The notes below the pieces were generated by a model. The model was not told the origin of the DNA. It saw only the letters and a program-made list of their open reading frames with translations, and ran no database searches. Source: Timema cristinae (Eukaryota > Arthropoda > Insecta > Phasmatodea > Timematidae). Taken from it: a stretch of DNA of 64,000 nt. Position numbers and translations under genes: made by a program. Where the stretch lies: the NCBI GenBank assembly GCA_039000515.1, contig JBCFYV010000910.1:1-64000 (forward strand). Direction: 5' to 3'. Shown here piece after piece: positions 54,489 through 64,000 of this stretch. The stretch's first letter is position 1. Each line of letters opens with the position of its first letter.

Positions 54489-56632
54489 ATGAATGATCAA
54501 ACGTGGAATATAAAATTCGTTGAAGAGGTGGAAAAGCGTGAAGTGCTATATAATTATAAGCTTCCTGGGTACTCCAGGAAAGACATCACTGAAAAAGCAT
54601 GGCAAGAGGTGGCAGCCGAAGTACAAATTACAGGTATGTAGTGGTATTTATTTTATTTATTATTTTTGTTAGGTATTAATTTATCAACATTTAACAACAT
54701 ACACCACTAATATTGTTAATAGATAATATTAATTAATAATATTATTCCTTATTTCTGGTACAGTGTATTTCCATTGCCAGGGTACAGATGCACGAGAAGA
54801 AAGAAAATAGTTTGCCAAATAATTCCTTAAAGTAGCCGCCGAAGAACCGTCATGTATTACAAGTTGTCTTGTCATGTTGATAGCTACTCTCGCAATCTCG
54901 TTATCTTCTCCCGTAGCTGGTGGCCTGTAATCAATCCCCTCTCGTTTACGTACGTAGTTATGGAGGACGCAAGCAACTTTTACAATATCATTCACTGTTC
55001 CTGCTTTTCGACATCGTATGGGCCCATTTAATACCGCAAACTTTTCTGCTGCCATTCCAAAGGCACATTCAATTGTTTTCCTTCTACGGCTCAATCTGTA
55101 ATTGAAAATCCTTTTCACATTGTCTAAGGTTCTTTTTACATTGGGCCTCATTAAATTGCGTGACAATGGGAACGCTTCATCTCCCACAAAGTAGTAAGGA
55201 AATGGACGGTTTGTTTCATCGTATCTCAATGGGGAAGGCAAAGGTATGTCAAAACCCCCATGGGCCATCCAGAATTTCATTGCACTGGCGTTGAAAATAC
55301 CTCCATCACTGTTTCTTCCAGCGTAACCTGGTTCGATCATTGTGAAAAGTCCATCTGCATCACAGCACGCAATTAGTACAGTAGAATGGTATAACTTGTA
55401 ATTGTAATTTTGAGAACCAGTGTTTGGAAATTTCTCTATTCGGATGTGCTTCCCATCCACAGCCCCAATGCAGTTTGGAAGGTTCCATATCATCTCAAAA
55501 CGATCAGCAATTATTTTCCATTGATCTCCTGCCGGTATAGGCATATATATTTCATTCAATACGTCCCAGATTATTTTAGTAGTATCTTTAACAATAGCTC
55601 CGAGTGTGGTCTCCCCTCTTGCAAAATATAAAGAAAGTGACACAAATGTGCATCCTGTTGCCAAGTACCTGTAAAAAATTAAATAAATCTAACAAGAATG
55701 AAAAACATAAATAAAGATTATTTTTATTTTAGTGTTACTGTATTTTAACATAATGTGTAACTGTATTCGTTTCATTGATTTCAGCGGCTGAGTGCAAAGA
55801 GAAATGGCGTAATCTTCGTACAGTTTTCTCACGTAAACTGAAGCCTCCGCCCAGTGGATCCGGAAGAAAGAAAAAGGCATACTATTTGGCAGATGCCATG
55901 CAGTTTTGTGTGCCATTCATAAAAGCGTTGGCTCCTCCCTCACCCGGAAATTTGCCACAAATACCACAGCATGAAACGACAGAAGAAATATTTGAAAATT
56001 TAGAAAGATTTGATGATGAGAGTGGCTCTCTTGAAGATTCATCAGACATGGTGCAATCCTCCCAAGCATCATCGCCACCACCACCACCACCACCACCTAT
56101 GATACAAGCACCATCCACCTTCCCCCCAGCATCACCTGAGGGAACAGTACTGCCTCAACCAAATCGATCTAAGAAAAGCCTGAATGTCAGAAATAAATCG
56201 GCGGTGGACGCAGATAAATGTGTGGCTGAGTATTTCAAAGCCAAAAAAGCAAGACTAGAAACAACTGCTAACGTAGAAGCTACTAGCTCTCACAAAATTG
56301 AAAGGAAAGAGGCTCTCAAAATGTTTTTACTGAGCTTGATGCCTGAAATAGAAGAATTTACTGATTCTAAAATTAAACTTTTCAAGCGCAAAATTTTCAG
56401 CGTTATTGATGAGATATCAACCCCATCACTGCTCAACTCTTCATCATTTATCACAATTGACTCACCACAGTCGGATTCAACGCATACCTCTGGCATTTCG
56501 CATACCTCCGAACCTTCACATACCACAGCAATTTCTCCGGTTTCAGAATCATTACAGGAACAAGCATCGCCAACACACCAGTTTTATACAGACTTTGCAG
56601 GGGCTCTCAACTCCAACTATTATAAAATGTGA
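54489..56632 (+). CDS. MADF/BESS-domain protein of the Harbinger transposon (two exons)
   Basis: Exon 1 54489-54633 (donor CAG|GTATGT) and exon 2 55785-56632 (acceptor TTTCAG) join in phase to 330 residues. Harbinger transposons use such a Myb/trihelix-like partner to bind the ends and carry the transposase into the nucleus. Residues about 8-95 form the MADF domain (WNIKFVEEVEKREVLYNYKL, AWQEVAAEV, CKEKWRNLRTVFSRKL). A proline-rich and acidic linker follows (poly-Pro near residue 145), then a BESS-like motif (FLLSLMPEIEEFTDSKIKLF, about 229-259) for protein interaction and a Ser/Thr-rich tail. The ATG is the first in frame after the promoter region. AATAAA signals sit near 56758-56767. Its 1.15-kb intron contains exon 2 of the transposase on the other strand. 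Confidence 0.85.
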
Positions 56633-57072
56633 AAATTTTACTTCAACTACATTCCTTAAGATATGAACAGAGATGTAGCTTTCTTAATTTTTTACTGTAA
56701 TTTTTATTTCTTTAAATTAGACTTTTGTAATTCTGTGTTTGAACCAAAATAATGAGTAATAAATAAAACTTACCTCAAAGTTATTAATATTCTTTCTTCT
56801 GCAGTCACACACTCTCTCATATTTGTGTCCATCTTCTGTATGGTAGGAGCAACCATCTTTACCAATTCCAGGTAAGAATCTTTGGACATTCTGTAAAATG
56901 CTATAAACTTGGTGTCTGTTTTATTTAATTGTTCTGCTGCAACGAACAGCCTGCACTTGATATTTCTCTCTATATAAGGATGGCGCCAATATTCCCTTCG
57001 TACTGCTCTTCGTAGTCTGCGGTATTGATAATAGTCAACTATGTCTTCTTCATCTGAACTACTACTTGACAT
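54729..57072 (-). CDS. HARBI1-like transposase (PIF/Harbinger), two exons
   Basis: Minus strand. Exon 1 57072-56774 (donor AG|GTAAGT) and exon 2 55668-54729 (acceptor TTACAG) join in phase to 412 residues, close to the usual length. The splice rebuilds the family phrase LRYLATG. The DDE nuclease triad is visible: Asp in IGAVDGKH (about residue 171), Asp in YFVGDEAFPL (about 263) and Glu in KTIECAFG (about 300). The N-terminus (YYQYRRLRRAVRREYW) and the RMSKDSYLELV helix are typical. It would cut and paste the element at TTA-type targets. The intron of 1.1 kb encloses most of exon 2 of the MADF gene on the opposite strand. TTTATT on the plus strand near 54642-54665 supplies minus-strand AATAAA signals. 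No frameshift or stop is seen. Confidence 0.9.
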
Positions 57073-57243
57073 GTTGCCAAAATTAGCTTCAAGAATTTAT
57101 ACTAAACGTGTTTCAATCGCAACACTCTATATAACTATGTTCTATGAAACTGTCGACTGATTCAGACTCAGTCGCGTTCGTGTGCGGACGAAGAACATCA
57201 ATCGATTGCAAACCAGTTGCACAATAATCTGATGTGCAAACGG

Positions 57244-57288
57244 TTTGAAACTCGTGTTGCAAAACAGTCGACCCGTGTGCGGAGGGCC
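57244..57288 (-). repeat. Right terminal inverted repeat (Harbinger)
   Basis: Complement of the left terminus, ending GTGTGCGGAGGGCC before TTA (57289-57291). Confidence 0.95.
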
Positions 57289-57291
57289 TTA

Positions 57292-59296
57292 GACGGCGTG
57301 CCCACTCCAATTTGACTTTGATATTTAGTACCAATGCCACCAAGACCACAAGAAATTGATGATAGATGAGCCCTACATTTAGACGGTGTGCCCACTGGTG
57401 CAGGTTAAGTACACCCGCATAGTGTGAAGCTTAGGTACTAATTACGCTAACGGGATATGAATGAAATGAAATTAAAAATGTTTTTACGCAAAATCACCTG
57501 GCCTGGATTCTAACCCCAATATCTATGCCTGGGGCGTGTACCACCAGATCCGGATTTGAACCTCGATATCTTTGCCGGTGAAAAGCTTGTCTAAATGAGT
57601 TGAAATTAAAATGTTTTATAGCAACGGTCTAAAGAAGCAAGCACAAGAGTAATTAGTGTTTGTTAATCATTTGACAGGGAGATTAGGATGTACCCGCATT
57701 TGTGCGGGAGCGAAATGGGAAAAACTCTATGAACATTAATGTATTAGTAATGAGCGTTTGTTCAAAATAGACCCATTTATTCTTTTTACAAATGGAGAAC
57801 TACCAACCCTTGTAGGGATTTGAGCCCCGACCTCCCTCCGTCAACGGGTGAACTTGACATTTAAACAGCGTGCCCACTGGTGCAAGATATAGTTCTTCCC
57901 ACTCTCCATCCACACAAATGTTTCCCGCCCGAGTATTTACTCTAGCGTGTGTGACCGGGTGAGATGTGTACCAGCATTTGCGTGTGAGCGAGGTTGGAAA
58001 AACAACAAACACGACTGCAGAGGGTGGATAGAGGGTCTTCACAGCATATTATTTTCTTATATACCAGGCGAGGGGGAACACATCGATGAAGTCAGGTGAC
58101 AAGGCGCTTAAAGAAAATTAGGATGTGTATCAGTATTTGCGTGGGAGTGAGGTTGGAAAACCTACAAGAAGAGTGTTATAAGCACTGTTCCTTCCTCATC
58201 CCTACCCGCTCGTTTATTAAAAATCCTATGTCAAATTTAAGCAATTTACTGGGCGAATAAAGTAGGTGAAGATGTGTACCAATATTTGCGCTGGTGTGTA
58301 AATCGGGAAAGCCCAAAAAGCACGTCCACATCTGTTGGATTCATGAGAGTACATCAACACGTTTGACCTGCTTGAAGTCATTTGACCTGGCCTATAAAGT
58401 GTGTGAGAAACATCCTTAGTACAAGTGGTAGAGATTAGATTTTAAAGGGGGCAAACTCTATTAGCCTGCTATATGGGTGAAGAGTTACTAATTATTTTAA
58501 TTTTGAAAGGACTCTTAGCGTTCATAGCAATGACATTCATTGTTACTCTCAACCTTTGTCAATGTCCTTTTCATTTCACATTCATGATAAAAGGGTAAAT
58601 ATAAAAATAATTTCACGCGAGAATTGTAAGGACTTTGACCTCATCTAATATTTAGAGAGTTCATGTACAGTCAAATTTTCATAGGAAAGTACTTCTAACT
58701 ATATATTATAAAGTAGAATGCAAATGTGACGGGATTATCTGCAGGCTAATTCATGTCTGACCAAGACATAAAACCAATGTAAAAAGACACAAACAAATGG
58801 TATAATTTTGTAGTTATATTAAATATGCGGTCCACGAGCTTGCTTCCACGCCAAAATCAAATTTAAATTGGTTTCTATATTATTTGCCTGAAAATGTATA
58901 TTAAATCATGTCAAGAGATTAAAATTCTCATCATAACCCCCCTCCTCTAAAGCGGGAGTAATACAAATATTGTGTACAAAAAAAGTCCTTAAGGATGCTG
59001 TCTACCTCTGACGTAATGGCAAGTTAAGATAGGAATCTGAGTGTAAATGTATTTTGCTTTAAAAATATAACTGAAACAGTCATCAGCATGCACGTATGTC
59101 GTAGCATTTTATTTTTTGGGTACAATAATAACCCTCTGTCAGGACTAGCAGTATATTTGGTAGGGAGGAGGAAGATATAAAATGTATCTGCATTTGTGTG
59201 AAGGCTGATTGGTAAACCAGAAGCGATATGTCTAACCTTGATTCAATCCTCCCTTCCGCCCCCTGCTAAGAGCCATGAAGTGAAGTTTATCGCTAG
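57292..59296. other. SINE-module graveyard, no gene
   Basis: At least five decayed pieces carry an ACCCGCATTTGCGTGGGAG-like phrase (near 57412, 57692, 57973, 58132 and 58284), many with flanking GTGCCCACTGGTGCAGG or SINE-like lengths. These look like fragments of the SINE family 1 body in inverted orientation or a related family. The remainder is AT-rich. Confidence 0.5.
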
Positions 59297-59539
59297 TATA
59301 TACAATGTGTATCTAAAACATTGCATCAAACTTTTGTAGGCTATTCCTTGGGTGAAAATATAATAATTCACATCAGCAACCTAGGGTCCATCTTGAATAT
59401 TAAGAGCGGTATTCACCTCTAAACATAGACTCTAAAAACGACTATTGTGTGAAATATTATGAAAACTTATTAAGGTATTACCATGAATCTTTGTATACTA
59501 CTTATTGAAACCTTGATTATTAATAAACTAAATGTGCTG

Positions 59540-60555
59540 TTGCTGTTACCCACCCCCATCATGTAAAACAGGGGGGTGGGGGGGTTGTAACACTATTTTC
59601 TGCAATAAAATATGTCTGAGTAATTATTACTAATTTTGACTTAAGATTACAAAACAAGGATTAAAAATTAACAAAAAAGGTGCCTTGGAGAAACTGTCTA
59701 GCTTTCCCCATTTTCGAGATAATCACACAAGTTTGAGCTCAGAGACAAGTGTAAATGCCGGCCAGGTAGGCAACCAGAATCGCAGTGTTACTTCGCACTG
59801 CAGTCGTTTAACCATTTTTACTGGCACGTGTGACTATGTATCACGTACATTTGGTAAAAAAGGCTGGTTTGTGTGTTATGATGGAGAAACTCGGATACTT
59901 TTCCTTCTTCATAAGCTCTGATGTGTTGCTATTTATTACATTAGTATGTTATGCTTACACAGATCACACTTGGGTGAGATTTTAATAATTACACTCACTG
60001 GAGTATTGAAACCTAAATTAAGAAATACTAACCGCAGTTCTTGCATGTTTTAATTCCTAGCTTCAAAAGCAGATTCATAGCAAGTGTTCAAAATAGTGGC
60101 CCCTAACGTCATTGCAATAATTGATGTGGCGTATCAATGACTGGCGTTATCTTTCGAAAACACGCGGTGTTTCTTTAACCTTATCACATGCAGCACCTAT
60201 CCTGGATAACAGGTCTTCCTCGGATTCAATGGCTGTCTCTTACACCAAAGCTTTGAAAAAACCCCACAGAAAGAAGTCTAACGGATTAAGGTAAGGAGAG
60301 CGTGGTGGCTACGCAACAGCTGTACTGGCTGCCTACCTGGCAGGATTTAACACTTGTCTTTGAAATCAAACATGTATGATTATCTTGGAAACGGGGAAAG
60401 ATAGACAGTTTCTCCAAGACACACTTTTTTGTTAATTTTTACTTCATGGTTTTTAATCCTAAGTCAAAGATAGTAATACTTACTCTGTAATATTTTATTG
60501 CAGAAAAAAGTGTAACAACCCCCCCTTTTTACATGATGGGCGTGAATAACAGTAA
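59540..60555. mobile_element. Nested inverted-repeat element with transposase remnant
   Basis: Arms 59540-59785 and 60315-60555 are complementary (landmarks CCATCATGTAAAA, TTCTGCAATAAAATAT, TTGGAGAAACTGTCTA, GCCAGGTAGGCA). Between them lies a transposase end on the minus strand. Confidence 0.75.
60075..60307 (-). pseudogene. Tc1/mariner-type transposase C-terminal remnant
   Basis: Minus-strand frame with RSPYLNPLDFFLWG (the last catalytic region of DDE/DDD Tc1/mariner-like transposases), ESEEDLLSRIGAACDKV, then after in-frame stops RQSLIRHINYC and a HYFEHLL end. Two internal stops show decay. The preceding domains are absent, replaced by the terminal-repeat arm. Confidence 0.75.
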
Positions 60556-61090
60556 CAGTGTACCGTGGAGAGACTAACCCGGCACAAACTACATATCTTA
60601 CTCACCCTATTCAACGGACCGGCTGGATTCTCGTACAACGACAATGATCGCGCCACATCAACAACACATCAACAAACATCGAACTCTGTGTGAGAAAGTG
60701 ACAGTTAACGCGCTCTAGTGCTTTTGTGAACTGATACATCTATCAAAAGCGCTCATGCGCGAAAAGACTGTTAGAAGAAAGACTCTCTGTCTCCCGCGGC
60801 CCGAAGTGACTCCCGCCCCCCTTGACTGTGTGTCCGTCCAACCAGCGCTATGCTCACGCGCTTGGGCAGATATAGACTTCATAATTGGATTATAGTGACC
60901 GCATTATGATGTAATTCTCTCCTTCCCTTGTTTCCTCCACTGAGTAAGATCAGATATAAGCTTATGTTTTGCTAAGGAAGTCACTCTTTGGTGCCTGATA
61001 GACGTTAGGCTCACATGGGCGATATGTAGGGCCCTAGGACTAATAGAACGTAAGTCTGCCTAAGATGGCAGGAAATTAATCTTAGACCAC
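60556..61090. other. Spacer inside the 3.3-kb element, no gene
   Basis: A GC-richer patch (60590-60870) without an open frame I can support. Confidence 0.35.
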
Positions 61091-61536
61091 GTTATTATAA
61101 TATTCAGGTTAGGGTTGTAATCTTGGTGCAGATATGCCGCGTTATTATAATATTCAGGTTAGGGTTGTAATCTTGGTGCAGATATGCCGCGTTATTATAA
61201 TATTCAGGTTAGGGTTGTAATCTTGGTGCAGATATGCCATATTATTATAATATTCAGGTTAGGGTTGTAATCTTGGTGCAGATATGCCATATTAGTATAA
61301 TATTCAGGTTAGGGTTGTAATCTTGGTGCAGATATGCCATATTATTATAATATTCAGGTTAGGGTTGTAATCTTGGTGCAGATATGCCATATTAGTATAA
61401 TATTCAGGTTAGGGTTGTAATCTTGGTGCAGATATGCCATATTATTATAATATTCAGGTTAGGGTTGTAATCTTGGTGCTGATGTGCCAACTTATTGTAA
61501 TATTCAAGTTAGGGTTGTATTCTTGGTGCAAAGGCC
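61091..61536 (+). repeat. Nine tandem copies of a 50-bp unit
   Basis: Units start at 61091, 61141, 61191 and so on to 61491, each with ATTATAATATTCAGGTTAGG and TAATCTTGGTGCAGATATGC. The first seven are nearly identical; alternate units vary ATTATT/ATTAGT. The last is diverged. Confidence 0.95.
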
Positions 61537-62423
61537 GGGGAAACTATTTGTTAGATGCCATTATTAGTTTGATTGTTTATATGGAAAATACAGTTAGCGA
61601 TCAGTCAGATGGCTGTAATTCCTGGTTGTTGTTATTACAATCTTGCGGGATTTAGTAAATATTGGTTGGTATTTAAGGGTATCTCTCATACAAAATTAAT
61701 GTTCCTTTTTTATGCTCTCAGTCTAGTAGGACATTTTTGCATATTAGTTTGTTTATAAACGGCAAGTGATAAATTTCAACTATCTTATACCCCTATGTTT
61801 CTTTACATGTGGTTTAATGAGGTGTATAAATAAATCTATCAAAAATAAGAACCTTAGAATATGTTAATGGTTTCAGGCGTTAGCGAGCTAACTGTTGTAA
61901 ACTGGGTTTTGGGAAATATATCTAACATTGTAATCTTTTGCGATAGCTAGCGTGAGGTTAAATTTACCTAGTGTTGACATTGTAATAATGTATAGACGGG
62001 GATGCTGATCGTTTACTATTCCTCGTTTAGCCTGGTCTTAGACATTGTTATGTTAGTTGAATAGGAGAAGTGATGAGTCTCCCATATTTATTAGAGTATG
62101 TTTAATATATGGTTCCATGTAAATTACCACTTCAATAAATTAGCCGTTGGGCAATGTTTGTTACCTGCACTTCGTTCTTGTTTATACATAATTTTATTTA
62201 CTGAATCTTCCCATGGGCATAGTTGGTACTTCTCAGGTGAGACAGGGAATAATTGGGCTTGTAGCGGATATCCAAATAAAACCCCTTGTGGTTATCCCTC
62301 ACATTTGTAATAATGGCGACTGGGTGTTGTGGTGCTTAGTTAGGGATTTTGATGGTTCTGCTAACAGACTGTACCCACATACCCGGTACGCTTGAACAGC
62401 ACATTTAGTTTATTAAAGTTACA
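61537..62423. other. Interior of the 3.3-kb element, no gene
   Basis: Short open frames only (longest about 70 codons), with no recognisable content. Confidence 0.4.
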
Positions 62424-62639
62424 GGTTTCAATAAGTAGTATACAAAGATTCGTTGTCATACCTTAATCAGTTTTCATAATATTTCACATGATAGTCATTT
62501 TTAGCTCTATGCTTAGGGGTGAATACCGCCCTTAATATTCAAGATAGACCCTAGGTTGCTGATGTGTATTATTATATTTTCACCCAAGGAATAGCCTGCC
62601 AAAGTTTGATGCAATGTTTTAGATACACATTGTATATAT

Positions 62640-62835
62640 AAAAACGCGTCTTATTATCCGTTCGCGTTATACGCTTAAGTACTAACTACGCTATTGGATT
62701 AGGAATTGGGAAGGTTTAATTTATAGGAAGTGAATCCACATTTGCGTGGAGGGAGAGTGGAAAACCATTTAGGAAAAACCTCTCCCAATTCACCCGACCA
62801 AGATTAGCTAACTACGCCACCGAGACTGGTCTTAT
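62640..62835 (-). mobile_element. SINE family 1, inverted copy
   Basis: Common tail on the plus strand as CGTCTTATTATCCGTTCGCG, body CCACATTTGCGTGGAGGGAG (62731-62750), and head with AGCTAACTACGCCACCGAGA (A-box complement). Good preservation apart from the B box. Confidence 0.8.
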
Positions 62836-63622
62836 CACTAATTTAATAAGTGATTCCTTCCAGTATCTTTACTTTGTTAAGTGCACCCGCATTTGCGCTG
62901 AGGGAGAGTGGAAAATTACCTAGGAATACCAGCCTCAGTACATCCTACTGGTATTCTAACCCCTACACCTCAGCAGGTATTTGAACCCAACCTCGCGCCC
63001 TGCCAACAGAAAGCCCAAACTAGAAAAGTCTGACATTTAGACTGTGTGCCCATTAGCGCAGGTAGCTAACTACTGGCTATAAGAACCTTAAAAAAGAATC
63101 CATACCACTAGTGCATTTGCGTGGGAGTGAAAATGGAAATTCATAGAAGCATAGTAACATTAAAGTGCTAGTTTGTAGCGTGGGAATAAAAAGTGAGAAA
63201 TGTACCCGCATCGGCATAGTAGTAGAGAAGGAAATGTGTAATCTTACTACCCGTCCGGGGCACAACCCACGTGGGAGGATTAGGGATGAAACCAGCTTCA
63301 GTACTCGCACACGACAGGGGTTCATACTCCGATCCCTCCCGTCCCCATTTATTTAGCTAACCCATGGGACCTGTGATGCTCTTATTCCTTTATAGATTTG
63401 TGCATCATAATCAGATTTGGTTGTATATTAAATAATTATTTTATGGACTGAATTCCTTAATGAACACATAGTATTATAGTTTAATTTTTAATAGCGAAAA
63501 AAAGACAGTACGCTATAATATTTATCATTATTAACACGTGTTTTTTAAAATTTCATTTGTACCGAACCAATATTTAACACAATAAGCGTAGCTGTAAACT
63601 GATATTGAGCAACCAGTAGTGG
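62836..63622. other. SINE fragments and AT-rich DNA
   Basis: Further body modules (CACCCGCATTTGCGCTGAGG near 62884; GCATTTGCGTGGGAGTG near 63113; a weak copy near 63206) and a tail piece (TTACTACCCGTCCGGG near 63244). No gene. Confidence 0.5.
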
Positions 63623-63862
63623 GGTGGCCCCATCAGAACAGTCATTTATACATAAAACTGCCTATATGTCAGAGCGTTTATATCGAAAACGGTCTATATT
63701 TGGGTGGCCCCATCAGAACAGTCATTTATACATAAAACTGCCTATATGTCAGAGTGTTTATATCGAAAACGGTCTATATTTGGGGGGTCGTTTCGTAACA
63801 GTCATTTATACATAAAACTGCCTATATGTCAGAGCGTTTATATCGAAAACGGTCTATATTTG
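63623..63862 (+). repeat. Three tandem copies of an 80-bp unit
   Basis: Units begin near 63623, 63703 and 63783 and share CAGTCATTTATACATAAAAC and CGAAAACGGTCTATATTTG. The third has a changed first 15 bases. Confidence 0.95.
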
Positions 63863-64000
63863 GTGTAGGTTTTTTTTATTTATTGCTGGCATACGCCGGA
63901 CATGTTGGTTGTTAATTAATTAATTGGTAGGATAGAGGCGTTGGAGTTATTATTGGTAGGATAGAGGTTTTTTTATTCATCAATTAGGGCGCTGTAGTTT
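63863..64000. other. Window end
   Basis: A short direct repeat (TTGGTAGGATAGAGG, near 63924 and 63953). Nothing else. Confidence 0.4.

Larger units (their letters stand above)
54169..57288. mobile_element. PIF/Harbinger DNA transposon, structurally complete (3120 bp)
   Basis: Terminal inverted repeats of about 45 bp start GGCCCTCCGCACACGGGTCG at both ends, with one mismatch seen in the first 45, and are flanked by TTA. Both expected genes are present with open frames: a HARBI1-like transposase on the minus strand and a MADF-domain partner on the plus strand. Nothing in the sequence marks it as dead, so it may be young or active. Confidence 0.95.
59297..62638. mobile_element. Inverted-repeat element with 215-bp termini (mariner-like), 3.3 kb
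   Basis: Left 59297-59513 and right 62424-62638 are complementary over about 215 bp, starting TATATACAATGTGTATCTAA. The TA-rich ends fit a TA target. Inside lies a second nested inverted pair with a transposase remnant, then a 50-bp tandem repeat. No intact gene. Confidence 0.7.

Noticed and set aside
61101..61500. Telomere-like GGTTAGGG motifs
   Set aside because: One per 50-bp unit as part of a longer repeat, not a tandem telomeric array.
61091..61536. CRISPR-like regular repeats
   Set aside because: The 50-bp units are head to tail with no unique spacers, in a eukaryotic context.
63165..63815. Small frames in the final kilobase
   Set aside because: They run through SINE debris and the 80-bp tandem repeat, with repeated peptide phrases.

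Overview
This is non-coding-rich animal (metazoan) nuclear DNA dominated by transposable elements. Large intergenic spaces, GT-AG introns, TATA promoters, tRNA-derived SINEs, LINEs and several classes of DNA transposon rule out a prokaryote or plasmid. A decayed peptide GPCR resembling the CCHamide/bombesin-type receptors, and a Polinton-like DNA polymerase of a kind common in arthropods, suggest an invertebrate, most likely an arthropod. I cannot name the species.

Layout. 1-8.2 kb: an APE-type LINE (minus strand) split by a 3.2-kb hAT transposon with a perfect 8-bp target-site duplication (TSD), then a non-autonomous hAT-like element that has collected SINEs. 9.2-10.2 kb: the only candidate host gene, a GPCR exon with one frameshift. 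10.4-15.3 kb: a tRNA-SINE, a second hAT (ZMYM1-like) transposase remnant, and a 5'-truncated Jockey-like LINE. 15.3-23.5 kb: mostly AT-rich DNA with SINE copies and a possible solo LTR.

24.568-43.399 kb: the centrepiece, an 18.8-kb Polinton/Maverick-like element. It has inverted termini starting AGTAAGTCAGTTT and a 6-bp TSD (TACGTG), and it sits inside another short inverted-repeat transposon. It encodes a small protein with a splice donor, a 1277-residue protein-primed family B DNA polymerase (with zinc finger and HNH/endonuclease VII-like insert), a truncated integrase C-terminus with chromodomain, and an unrecognised 182-residue protein. Capsid, packaging ATPase and protease genes are not visible. 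Much of the rest is tandem repeat, including 3.8 kb of a nearly C-free satellite. The terminal repeats share a sequence module with the body of the local tRNA-SINE family.

44.536-53.290 kb: an 8.75-kb foldback-like element with 9-bp TSDs (GCTCAGTAG), GGCC-centred tandem repeats at both ends, and inside it a 1-kb palindrome, SINEs, a THAP-domain remnant and a 333-bp hAT MITE with a perfect TSD. 54.169-57.288 kb: a structurally intact PIF/Harbinger transposon whose two genes (transposase and MADF/BESS protein) lie on opposite strands with interlocked introns. 59.3-62.6 kb: a mariner-like nest of inverted repeats with a decayed transposase end and a 50-bp tandem repeat. 62.6-64 kb: SINE debris and an 80-bp tandem repeat.

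The genes do not form one pathway. They belong to separate mobile elements, each carrying its own replication or transposition proteins, and the nesting order gives a relative insertion history.
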